This document shows, in pieces, positions 26,719 through 35,452 of a stretch of DNA of 64,000 bases. The position numbers and the translations under genes were made by a program. Origin of the DNA: Beijerinckia indica subsp. indica ATCC 9039. Lineage in GTDB: Bacteria > Pseudomonadota > Alphaproteobacteria > Rhizobiales > Beijerinckiaceae. The notes below the pieces were generated by a model that worked only from the letters and a program-made list of their open reading frames with translations, did no database searches and was not told the DNA's origin. The stretch is taken from positions 3,229,501 through 3,293,500 of the forward strand of contig NC_010581.1 of the NCBI RefSeq assembly GCF_000019845.1, given 5' to 3'. How positions within the stretch are numbered: position 1 is the stretch's first letter; every line of letters starts with the position of its first letter.

Positions 26719-28143
26719 TCAGATACATCTCGGCGGTGTTCCGCGCCTTCCTGAAGATTGTCGACCATCGCACGTGCGATCTGATCCGCCTCGCAACCAA
26801 TGGAACAGGCATTCTGCCGGACGGAGCGCTTCCCCCCAAAGCATCCAGGGTTCTGGATATTGGGCCACCAAAGGCCCATGCTCGGCGAGCCATAAAGCAG
26901 CCGCCGCCGCGATTTGTGGCGTCGCCGAGGAGGTGCCCGCTCCGTTCATGTCAACCATCTTGCCGCAATCAATTATCGCCCAGGCGACATTCGGCGTATA
27001 GGCACCGAGCGCCGTCGCCATCTTGCTGGACGGACCATAATTACCCTGCATCGTTGGCGGCGCGAGGCCGGCATAGGCACGACCATCCGCCATCACGCCG
27101 CAAGCAGCGAGCACACGCCGGTAGCGAGCCGGGAAGACAATCGATTTCGGTGTCAGCCTGCCGGCCAGATTATTGCCCGCCGCCGTGACGAGAAACATCC
27201 CCGCGTCATAGGCGAGATTGATCGCATCAACGAGAGCGGCGGAGGTCAGGCCGCCCATGCTCATGGAGAGAATCTGCGCGCCATTCTGGCGGGCATGCTC
27301 GATCCCCTGGACCATGGTGCTGGTCGTAAAGCGCACGACCCAATTGGCGATCCGAATGGGGATCACACGGGCAAAGGGCGCTCCTCCGATGAAATCCTTG
27401 AAACCGGACCAATCCGGCAAGGTGCCGTCAAGGCGGTTGCCGGCGAGAAGCGCTAGCGTCGCCGTGCCGTGGCCGCGATTGCGGACAGCTCCCAGGCCAT
27501 CCGGCGTATGGTCGGAAGCATCGTGCGGGTCTGGGTCGCCATCGACAAAGCTGCGCTGGAGCTTTGTGTCGAGGTTGATCGGCCGAGTCACATGATGCGG
27601 ATCATAACCCGTATCGAGATGGGCGATAATGACCTGATTGAGCTTCTTTTCAAGGTCCACTCCAAGCCCGGCTCGCGCCTTGGCAAGCTCGGAGAACGCG
27701 TCATTGAGGCTCCAGGCGAATCCCGGCCCCTCCGCTTTGGTTCCTTTGCCATCCTGATCGATGAATGTGCAGCGATCCGCTGCCTCAGTAAGGCCTGGGC
27801 CAGGCACAGCGCCAGCCTCCTGCTGCCAAGGCCATCTTTGCTCGATGTCAGGTTCAATCAGTTCGACATCCGCTCCGGCGGCACCTGTAGCCGCCGCGAA
27901 ACTACTTCCAGGCACCATCAGCTGATGCGCAGCATCCCACGGATTCTCCTCGCCCTGGCTCAGTGCCGAGACATGCAGCCAGGTCGCTCCACTCGAAGGG
28001 GCGAGACCCATACCCGTCACGCCGGCGGGAATGGTCAAGATCGGTTTGACCTCGACACCACCCGCGCCGAAAGCCTGCTGTGTCGCCATGGCAAAGGCTC
28101 TGCCATCGCCACGAACCTTGACCAGCATCCCCCCTGCCGCCAT
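26719..28143 (-). CDS. S8 (subtilisin-like) serine peptidase, C-terminus probably frameshifted
   Basis: Serine protease of 474 aa with the triad Asp177 (AHLDTGYD), His225 (RGHGTATLALLAG) and Ser405 (GTSSATPQIAAAAALW), plus the oxyanion Asn324 (TAAGNN). No signal peptide is obvious, and the first 150 residues are a family-specific prodomain. ATG 28143 has GGGAGG 7 nt upstream. After about residue 440 the reading frame turns Arg/Cys-rich, while a neighbouring frame reads QNACSIGCEADQIARAMVDN. A one-base slip near 26815-26825 has therefore probably altered the last 35 residues. It is paired with a decayed MBL-fold gene. Confidence 0.8.
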   Translation of the reverse strand: MAAGGMLVKVRGDGRAFAMATQQAFGAGGVEVKPILTIPAGVTGMGLAPSSGATWLHVSALSQGEENPWDAAHQLMVPGSSFAAATGAAGADVELIEPDIEQRWPWQQEAGAVPGPGLTEAADRCTFIDQDGKGTKAEGPGFAWSLNDAFSELAKARAGLGVDLEKKLNQVIIAHLDTGYDPHHVTRPINLDTKLQRSFVDGDPDPHDASDHTPDGLGAVRNRGHGTATLALLAGNRLDGTLPDWSGFKDFIGGAPFARVIPIRIANWVVRFTTSTMVQGIEHARQNGAQILSMSMGGLTSAALVDAINLAYDAGMFLVTAAGNNLAGRLTPKSIVFPARYRRVLAACGVMADGRAYAGLAPPTMQGNYGPSSKMATALGAYTPNVAWAIIDCGKMVDMNGAGTSSATPQIAAAAALWLAEHGPLVAQYPEPWMLWGEALRPAECLFHWLRGGSDRTCDGRQSSGRRGTPPRCI

Positions 28144-28723
28144 GATCGTGCCTCCCGATGATTTTTCGCGAGCATCAGACGTTCAAAGCTCGATCAGCCC
28201 GATGCTCACATTCCCCCAACCGATCAGTATAAACGTCAACGAAACGTGCTCAAATATCGCGCGCGTCCGCATAGCGGCTAGTATTAGCTGACCAGTAAAA
28301 GCAAAGCTTTCATAGCCCTTTAATAATCATCCTGTTAGGGAAGATTATTGGATGAGTGAACAGCATCTCGCAATAAGTGTAAAGGCTATCTGTTAGCCGA
28401 TTGACATGACTTCGGCTACATGACCGCAAGCCTTGTACAATGACATGCGTCAACAAACGCAGAATCAACGAGTTCACAAGATATTAGCTTCGTGGAAAAA
28501 TTGATCTGACACTTGAGAATCACGTGTCAGATTTATCCATTATGGCGATCGGTGACTCGATACACACAGATGTCACACGATATCACGGATCGGAAAGCCC
28601 ATTGCTTAAGCTCGGCATGAGCTCAACGCATGATGCGGCGATGCATTTCACACCGCTATAGTGTTGGACGAGGCGCGCCTCATTAATCCAACTCAATATT
28701 ATCGGATTGAGCCTTTTGGTGAC
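28144..28723. other. AT-rich intergenic region with several small hairpins
   Basis: About 580 bp with no gene. It holds ATCTGACAC/GTGTCAGAT (28504-28512 with 28524-28532), the 12-bp palindrome GAGGCGCGCCTC near 28670, and CTCAAT/ATTGAG just after it. The last two lie downstream of the minus-strand glycosyltransferase and may end its transcript. The subtilase promoter should lie near 28160-28300. Confidence 0.4.
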
Positions 28724-30421
28724 TTAACGAGCCAGAAGCAGGATCGATCGCTTTGTGGATGGGAGCGCCGTCTCATACGAGTAGCTCTTGACGACCTTCA
28801 TCCCATCAATAGGACCAAATGCAATTTGATAGTCATCCCTGCCAACCCACCAATGGCTCTTTTCATGACTTTCCTTATACGAAGGGCTGTAGGAAAAGAA
28901 TCCGTTATATTCGAATCCGCCATCGAGATTATCGGGACCCGCAATCCCTTCGCTCTGGGCGTCGGTAATTGCCGCCCACCGCGCTCGGTTCCAGGCCATA
29001 TGGTCATGATTCGTCAGCACCGTAAATGCAATGGTCAGCAGACACATCAATGTCGCAATCAGAATATGATGGCGATCGACAGGCCCAGCCACCGAGATGC
29101 TCGTCAAAAAGAAGAAGGTCAGTGGCAGAACTGGAATGAGATAACGATCAAATAATCCGGACAGCATGAGGGGGGCGAGATAGGCAAGGATAGCGATCAT
29201 GGCGAACAGCGGCCCTGACGCATTTGGATTGTGCTCCCCGTATCGCACTTTCTGGATGATATTTATCATATAAGTCACCGTGCGGCGGCTCAGTTCAAAA
29301 ACGCCCCACAGACTGAGCAAAGTGACCACAATCCAGAAGAAAGAAGGCAGCGACGGAACATTCGGCAAGTGGAGTTCGAAAGTATCGCGGAGCAAAAGGG
29401 GCCCTATCCCCTGGGGGACGAGGATATCACCGAACAATGGCATGATCTGATGTCTAGCCCACATGGTGGCAACACCAAGAAGAGTGACACATCCAGCGAT
29501 CATGATTGGCGCGTGCCGCCACCAGGAGCGAGCATCCACAGCGACGATATCATGACGTCTCGTCAGCAAGAGCAACGGAAGACTGAATAGACCAAGATAA
29601 AGAAGCGTCTCGATCACATGCAGGCCGATGAGCGACATCACCTCAAGGACCGGAGCTTTTATCGTGGACGCCAGGAGATTCAACTGGAAGTCATAGACGT
29701 CCGGGGTTCTTCCTGTCTCCCGAAGCCAGCGGTTGAAGAGCATGAGGGAGGCCGTGCAGACAAGGAATGGCGTCAACGCCAAGATCAATTTTCTCGGCCA
29801 ACGGTCTGTTTGCAGGAGCCTTACAACCAGAAAAGCGAGAGGAAGACACAATCCGAGCTGGCGCGAGAACGTCGCCAGGATCGCAATGATCGTCCCGAAT
29901 ACAATGAGCGGAATCGAATCTCGTTCAAGCGATAGGACAAACAGGAAGGCGCTCGTTGTGACTAAGGCAGAGAATAGAATATCTGTCATAAATGTAAACG
30001 ACAGCGCATAGGCAATCGGATTGAAAGCGAGCAACAGCGCAGCAAAGAGCGGCACGAGCATCGTCTTATTATTCGCTTTGACCAGAAAGAAGGTCATGAC
30101 GAAGAGCAATGATGAAGCCAGCAATGTGGTGAGGCGCAGATCATCAAACCCGCAGGACGAAAGAGCGCAGATTGGCGCCGCCCAAAGGGCATTGGAGATC
30201 AATGGCATACTGGTCCAGCCGAAGGGCTTCCACGTCCCCGTCGCGACTAACATCCGCGTCGAAATCGCATAGGACCAATCGTCGATCAGGGGAAAGTCGC
30301 CGGAAATCCCCACGTAGGAAACCGTGCCGATAAACACAATCACCAACGCCAGAAGAGAAAGAAGCGGAGTCTTGGCGTCAGAAATGAAATCACCTGAACT
30401 TTGTGATGAAATAAGACTCAT
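28724..30421 (-). CDS. GT-C type membrane glycosyltransferase (ArnT/PMT-like)
   Basis: Polytopic protein of 565 aa with about eleven hydrophobic segments and the first-loop acidic motif PLIDDWSYA expected of lipid-phosphate-sugar-using GT-C enzymes. A large soluble tail of about 90 residues ends the protein. Start at ATG 30421 (MSLISSQS), with GGAG about 9 nt upstream; a TTG at 30436 is less likely. It probably moves a sugar from a polyprenyl carrier to a surface glycan or lipid, but the acceptor cannot be read from the sequence. It stands alone. Confidence 0.75.
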   Translation of the reverse strand: MSLISSQSSGDFISDAKTPLLSLLALVIVFIGTVSYVGISGDFPLIDDWSYAISTRMLVATGTWKPFGWTSMPLISNALWAAPICALSSCGFDDLRLTTLLASSLLFVMTFFLVKANNKTMLVPLFAALLLAFNPIAYALSFTFMTDILFSALVTTSAFLFVLSLERDSIPLIVFGTIIAILATFSRQLGLCLPLAFLVVRLLQTDRWPRKLILALTPFLVCTASLMLFNRWLRETGRTPDVYDFQLNLLASTIKAPVLEVMSLIGLHVIETLLYLGLFSLPLLLLTRRHDIVAVDARSWWRHAPIMIAGCVTLLGVATMWARHQIMPLFGDILVPQGIGPLLLRDTFELHLPNVPSLPSFFWIVVTLLSLWGVFELSRRTVTYMINIIQKVRYGEHNPNASGPLFAMIAILAYLAPLMLSGLFDRYLIPVLPLTFFFLTSISVAGPVDRHHILIATLMCLLTIAFTVLTNHDHMAWNRARWAAITDAQSEGIAGPDNLDGGFEYNGFFSYSPSYKESHEKSHWWVGRDDYQIAFGPIDGMKVVKSYSYETALPSTKRSILLLAR

Positions 30422-30625
30422 CGCAAAATTCTCCAATCTCTCTGAAGTCTATCGAGAACAAACGGGGCTGGATACAGCACACCGCACCGCTGGCTGAGTG
30501 ATCGCTATCATCGGCCGCACCATATTTGTGAGCAAACCTCCACAATAAAGCAGCCGGTTTTATGGCCCAGTCGCGGCATATTGCAGAACAATTAAGAGAG
30601 GGATCTTTTCACCTTCACAAGCAAA

Positions 30626-30653
30626 AACCCCAAAAGCGGGAGCTTTTGGGGTT
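30626..30653 (-). terminator. rho-independent terminator of pyk
   Basis: AACCCCAAAAGC (30626-30637) pairs with GCTTTTGGGGTT (30642-30653) around a 4-nt loop. On the minus strand it is followed by a T-run (30627-30623). It lies 39 nt downstream of the pyruvate kinase stop. Confidence 0.9.
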
Positions 30654-30692
30654 GATGGGGTTTCGTTCGCGGTGGGGATCTAAAGCGATCCT

Positions 30693-32126
30693 TTATTTGG
30701 CGGCGGCACCGCTTGGCACTTGTGCAATGCGCAGGAGATTGGTCGTGCCGGACACACCAAAGGGCATGCCGCCGGCTATGGCGATAATATCGCCGGGGAT
30801 CGCCAGCCCTTCCTTTTCCGTCGCGGCGCAGGCATCCTCGACGATGTCCGTCACATGCGCCTGCGCACGGCTGAGCACCGGATGCGTGCCCCAAACCAGC
30901 GCCAGGCGCCGCGCGATCGCCAGTTCCGGCGTCAGGCTCAGGATCGGCGCTGCCGGCCGTTCCCGCGCGGTGCGCAGGCTCGTCAGGCCTGAGGTCGTAT
31001 AGGTGACCAGCGCCGCCACAGGCAGGATTGCCGCCGAGCGATGCAAGGCGCTGCAGATCACATCCGAGACATTCGCCTGCGGCGTCGGCCCCGTCGCATC
31101 AAGCCCTTCGCGATACACAGGGTCCTGCTCCACGGCCGTGATGATCTTGTTCATCATCGTCACGGCCTCGATCGGATAGCGGCCAGACGCCGTCTCGGCG
31201 GACAGCATCACCGCATCGGCGCCCTCATAGATGGCGGTCGCGACATCGGAGGCCTCGGCGCGGGTCGGCGTCGGCGTGGTGATCATCGATTCCAGCATTT
31301 GCGTGGCGACGATCACCGGCTTGCCCGCCCCCCGCGCCGCATGCACGATGCGCCGCTGCACGATCGGCACACGCTCGGGCTCCATTTCGACACCGAGATC
31401 ACCGCGCGCCACCATGACCGCATCGGACCGTGCGATAATGGCTTCGAGCCCGTCGATGGCGGAAGGCTTTTCGAGCTTCGCCATCAGCGCAATCGGGCGA
31501 TTGGCCAGCGCGCGCACCTCGTCGAGATCTTCGGCCCGCTGCACGAAGGACAAAGCGATCCAGTCGGCGCCAAGCTCCAGCGCGAAAGCGAGATCCTTGC
31601 GATCCTTTTCGGTCAGCGCCGAGACCGGCAGAACCGCCCCGACGATGCTGACGCCCTTGCGCTCGGAAAGCGGGCCCCCGGTCACCACCTTCGCCACGGC
31701 CGATTGCGGCTCGGCCTTCTCGATGGTGAGGCGCAGCTTGCCATCATCGATCAGCAGCGTGACCCCAGGCGAAAGCGCCGCGAAGACTTCCGGATGCGGC
31801 AGAGGCACCCGCGCGAGCGTGCCGGGCTCCGGATCGAGATCAAAGGTGATCGTCGTGCCTTCCTCTAGCATGATCGGCCCCGCGGCCAGCTTGCCGATGC
31901 GCAGTTTCGGCCCTTGCAGATCGGCGAGGACCGAGATCGGCCGGCCGGTTTCCTGCTCGATGGCGCGCACGATCTCATAGCGCTGCCGATGGTCCTCATG
32001 GGTGCCATGGCTGAAGTTGAACCGAAACACATCGGCGCCCGCGTCAAACAGAGCCCGGATGGTTTCCGGACTGGAACTCGCGGGACCCAGTGTTGCCACA
32101 ATCTTGGCTCGGCGATACCGGCGCAT
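30693..32126 (-). CDS. pyk: pyruvate kinase
   Basis: Last step of the lower ED/glycolytic route, PEP to pyruvate with ATP. Length 477 aa. N-terminal RRAKIVATLGPASSSPETI, the FNFSHGTHEDH loop, catalytic IALMAKLEKPSAIDG and VMVARGDLGVE, and the signature MLESMITTPTPTRAEASDVA are all present. It lies 58 nt after gapN on the same strand, so the two probably form an operon that turns glyceraldehyde-3-phosphate-derived carbon into pyruvate. A clear terminator follows. Confidence 0.95.
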   Translation of the reverse strand: MRRYRRAKIVATLGPASSSPETIRALFDAGADVFRFNFSHGTHEDHRQRYEIVRAIEQETGRPISVLADLQGPKLRIGKLAAGPIMLEEGTTITFDLDPEPGTLARVPLPHPEVFAALSPGVTLLIDDGKLRLTIEKAEPQSAVAKVVTGGPLSERKGVSIVGAVLPVSALTEKDRKDLAFALELGADWIALSFVQRAEDLDEVRALANRPIALMAKLEKPSAIDGLEAIIARSDAVMVARGDLGVEMEPERVPIVQRRIVHAARGAGKPVIVATQMLESMITTPTPTRAEASDVATAIYEGADAVMLSAETASGRYPIEAVTMMNKIITAVEQDPVYREGLDATGPTPQANVSDVICSALHRSAAILPVAALVTYTTSGLTSLRTARERPAAPILSLTPELAIARRLALVWGTHPVLSRAQAHVTDIVEDACAATEKEGLAIPGDIIAIAGGMPFGVSGTTNLLRIAQVPSGAAAK

Positions 32127-32184
32127 GATCTCAATCGGCCCAGCGGGCCGCCTCCCTAGGTGATTGAATGGCTACGTAATCGCA

Positions 32185-33813
32185 TTAGAACACGAAGCGT
32201 GTATTGATGAATTTCGACTTGTGATTGAGGATAATGTCATCAAGCAATTTCTTGCTTTCATCCGTCTGCTTGGCCGCAATCATGGAACGGATCGAAAAAG
32301 ACCGCAGGGCATCGGTCACGGACAAGGTTCCTTCCGCCGAATCCTTGCGGCCGGTAAAGGGAAAGACGTCCGGCCCACGCTGACATTGACAATTGATATT
32401 GACGCGACAGACCTGATTGACGAGTGGATCGACCAGTTCGCCGATGAGATCCGGGTTAGAGCTGAAGATCGAGACTTGCTGGCCATATTCGGAGGAAATT
32501 ACGTAATCGAGCGCGGTCTCGATCTTGTCAAAAGCCATGACCGGAACCACCGGCCCGAATTGTTCCTCGCGATAGAGCTTCATGCCTTCCGTGACCGGAT
32601 AGACCACGGCCGGATTGAAGAAGGTCTCGCACGCCAAACCGCCGCCTTCATTGACCACTTTGGCGCCCTTGGCGACCGCGTCCTCCACAAGATCACACAT
32701 ATATCGCGTTTTGCTGACATCAGGCAGAGGAGTGATCGCCACGCCCTTGTCCCAAGGCATGCCGCGGCCGAGCTTGTCGAGTGCCGCAACAAATTTTTTG
32801 AGGAATTCATCCACGATCGATTGATGCACGATCAGCATTTTCAAGGCGGTGCAGCGCTGCCCGTTGAACGAGAGCGCGCCCGACAGACATTCCTTGACGG
32901 CCAATTCGATATCAGCGTCCGGCAGCACGATTGCCGCGTTCTTGGCGTCGAGACCGAGCACCGCGCGCAAGCGATTGACCTTGGGATGCTGCTTTTTCAA
33001 TTCGTCAGCAACCTTGCTGGAACCGATCAGGGTCAGGACATTGACGTCGCCGGAATTGAGCAGGCTCGGCACGACCTTATGGCCCTGGCCATAGACGAAA
33101 TTGATGACCCCCTTGGGAAAGGCACTACAAAAGGCTTCGATCAGAGGCGTGAACAGAAGCACGCCCCAACGGGGCGTCTTGAATACGACCGTATTGCCCA
33201 TGATGAGCGCCGGGATCAAAGTCGCGAAGGTCTCGTTCAACGGATAATTGAACGGCCCCATGCACAGCACGACACCGAGCGGCGTGCGGCGAATCTGGCC
33301 GATCGTCCCCTCGACCATGAGGAAGCGGGAATTATCATTGTCGAGATCGCGCACGGCATTGATCGTCGCCTTGATATAATCAATCGTGCGATCGAATTCC
33401 TTTTCGGAATCGGCGAGATTCTTGCCAATCTCCCACATGATGAGACGCACAACCTCGGTGCGCTTGGCCACCATCTGCTTGGTGAAGTCCTGCATACAGG
33501 CGATACGCTCGGCAACGCTCATGGTCGGCCAGAGTCCGCGACCCTTGTCATAGGCCGCAACGGCGGCCTCAAGCGCCGCCTTGCTTTCCTCCACCGTCGC
33601 CTCGGGGAAGCTGCCGATTTCGCTAGGCTCCAGCTTATCACCGTGGCGCAGATAGACCGGAGAGAACACCTTGCGCATCGGCCCCTTCCACGGCCTCAAC
33701 TCGCCACCGATCAGGATCGAAGTCTGGTTCACCGGTGCCGGCAAGGCATAAGCCTCAGGGATCGAGCCCTTCTCTGGAAATAAGTGCTGCAGCGTCTGCA
33801 TATCCATAGTCAT
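32185..33813 (-). CDS. NADP-dependent, non-phosphorylating glyceraldehyde-3-phosphate dehydrogenase (GapN-like)
   Basis: Aldehyde-dehydrogenase superfamily protein of 542 aa. Catalytic Cys321 lies in SFNGQRCTALK, with the Asn of GPFNYPLNETFATLIPAL upstream; the GQRCTA motif and long N-terminus match the GapN type. The usual ELGGK reads GLDAK, so the general-base Glu is Gly287 here. Being next to pyk and within an ED cluster supports the GapN call: it would make 3-phosphoglycerate and NADPH directly from glyceraldehyde-3-phosphate. Start 33813 or 33807. A related aldehyde dehydrogenase remains possible. Confidence 0.72.
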   Translation of the reverse strand: MTMDMQTLQHLFPEKGSIPEAYALPAPVNQTSILIGGELRPWKGPMRKVFSPVYLRHGDKLEPSEIGSFPEATVEESKAALEAAVAAYDKGRGLWPTMSVAERIACMQDFTKQMVAKRTEVVRLIMWEIGKNLADSEKEFDRTIDYIKATINAVRDLDNDNSRFLMVEGTIGQIRRTPLGVVLCMGPFNYPLNETFATLIPALIMGNTVVFKTPRWGVLLFTPLIEAFCSAFPKGVINFVYGQGHKVVPSLLNSGDVNVLTLIGSSKVADELKKQHPKVNRLRAVLGLDAKNAAIVLPDADIELAVKECLSGALSFNGQRCTALKMLIVHQSIVDEFLKKFVAALDKLGRGMPWDKGVAITPLPDVSKTRYMCDLVEDAVAKGAKVVNEGGGLACETFFNPAVVYPVTEGMKLYREEQFGPVVPVMAFDKIETALDYVISSEYGQQVSIFSSNPDLIGELVDPLVNQVCRVNINCQCQRGPDVFPFTGRKDSAEGTLSVTDALRSFSIRSMIAAKQTDESKKLLDDIILNHKSKFINTRFVF

Positions 33814-33982
33814 ATAGCCTCTCGTTCTTCCGCCAGCCCCTTCATTACATTTGCCCTATGAATACGAGCGGCAGCTGGACCTGTTCGTCCTGTTACTTCT
33901 TCTTGATAATTTATATGTTCATCGACGATGAATGCGATTCAGTTTTTGTTGATAGCCAGAACGCCCCATCGTCGTAGAACTT

Positions 33983-35347
33983 TTAGAAATTAATGACAGT
34001 TTTCACGCCGAGGATGGCCACATCCGGTTTGTTACAAATACCGCCTGGGCAGTGAATCCATTGGAAGTTCGGACGCACATCAATGCCGTTATAGGCATGG
34101 AAGTTGTAGTAGATTTCCAAGGGATATTCGGCGCGTCGCACGACGGCCGAGCCAGGCACGAGGACATTGGACAGGATCGCGGCATTGGTCAGGCGCGAAT
34201 TGACCTCCGTGCGGCCCCAGGCAATGGCGATTTCATCGCCCTGACGGTTCTCGAACGGTCCGTGATAGACGAGGCCGATGGTCTCCTGGTTGTTGAGCGT
34301 CGAGGTCGCCCGATCAAGCATCACCATGCTGCCGATCAGGCTCAGGCCCTGTTTGGGATGATCATCGGAAGGATGCGTGAGCTGCTGCGACATCTGAAAG
34401 CTCACGCCCCAGCGGCCACCCACCGGCAGATCGCTGAGCGGCACGAGATTCGGGTAATTGAGGGCCACGACGTTTTGAGCCTGCTGCGAGCCATACCAGG
34501 CGGTGAATTGGTAGACACCGGGCAGACGGCCTCCATCAAAAGCCGGCAGCCAGCCGAATTCGATCGGCAGCAGGACCCCGTTGCCGCCGCTGAAATCGAA
34601 ATTCACCCCATAGCTTTGTTTCAAGACGTTGGGGTTCATCTGATAGGCCGCCAGGGTGAAATAGGCTTCCGGCGCGTTGAAGCGCACCCGCGTGCCCCAT
34701 TGGCCGATCGGATAATTGAAGAAATAATTGCCGGCGAGGCCGCGGCCCGGCGCCGAGCCGCAGAACGACAGGTTCATGAACACGCAAGGATATTGGGTGA
34801 TGTCTTCACTCACCGCCATCTTGCCGATTTTCCAATCGATCACGCCATTGGCGAATTTCTGATCGTACCAGAATTGCGTCAGGCGCCAGATGTCACCGCG
34901 GCCATAGACTTCCTGCGGCTGGACCAGCATGTCGAGGCCGGCATCATGATTGAGATTGCGGCCCTCGCGCTTATCGAAGGTCATCTGGAAGATGGCACCC
35001 GGATCGCCGAATAATTTTTCCAGATCGAAGGTGACGCCAAGGTTCAACTGGCCGGCCTGGGCGATGCGGTTTTCCGCGCCGCCGGTCATGTTATAGGCGA
35101 CTTCGCTGACCCAGACGAATTGGAAATCGATACCCTTGCGATAAAGATCGGAGCGCACCCCGCCCCAAGTCCCCAAGGCCCAGTCATGTTCCGGGACGGG
35201 AGGCGCGGGCGACACCGCCACTTGGGCTGGCGGCGCGACATCCGCGGCCCGTGCTGCCGTCCCGCCCTGCGTCAGTCCCAAACCCAAGGCCAAAATCCCC
35301 GCGATTCTCGTGGCCCTCTGTTTCAAGTGTGTTAACGCCATACTCAT
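33983..35347 (-). CDS. OprB-type carbohydrate-selective porin, copy 2
   Basis: Outer-membrane sugar porin of about 454 aa, almost identical to copy 1 (5273-6640). From the signal peptide onward I see only about three residue changes (Leu for Phe in the signal, Asn for Asp in AQNVVALNYP, Ile for Val in PGGICNKP). The first codons differ (MALTHLKQ instead of MASKKAGRQLL). The leader has three near in-phase ATGs at 35353, 35347 and 35341; 35347 is best spaced from the GGGAGGGG site. It follows the sugar-binding protein gene by about 105 nt and belongs to the ABC transporter operon. Confidence 0.88.
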   Translation of the reverse strand: MSMALTHLKQRATRIAGILALGLGLTQGGTAARAADVAPPAQVAVSPAPPVPEHDWALGTWGGVRSDLYRKGIDFQFVWVSEVAYNMTGGAENRIAQAGQLNLGVTFDLEKLFGDPGAIFQMTFDKREGRNLNHDAGLDMLVQPQEVYGRGDIWRLTQFWYDQKFANGVIDWKIGKMAVSEDITQYPCVFMNLSFCGSAPGRGLAGNYFFNYPIGQWGTRVRFNAPEAYFTLAAYQMNPNVLKQSYGVNFDFSGGNGVLLPIEFGWLPAFDGGRLPGVYQFTAWYGSQQAQNVVALNYPNLVPLSDLPVGGRWGVSFQMSQQLTHPSDDHPKQGLSLIGSMVMLDRATSTLNNQETIGLVYHGPFENRQGDEIAIAWGRTEVNSRLTNAAILSNVLVPGSAVVRRAEYPLEIYYNFHAYNGIDVRPNFQWIHCPGGICNKPDVAILGVKTVINF

Positions 35348-35364
35348 ACTCATTCCCCTCCCTC

Positions 35365-35425
35365 AGCTTCATGCCAATGCCAATGCCATTTCTTCTTGCT
35401 TCTGGCTTTTCACCGGCATGAAGCT
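35365..35425 (-). promoter_or_regulatory. stem-loop in the leader of porin copy 2
   Basis: AGCTTCATGCC (35365-35375) pairs perfectly with GGCATGAAGCT (35415-35425), with the loop holding a short TGCCAATGCCAATGCCA run. It ends 3 nt from the ribosome binding site, matching the position of the stem-loop before copy 1. Confidence 0.5.
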
Positions 35426-35452
35426 TTTTATCTTCCCCTGAGACTCAATTGA

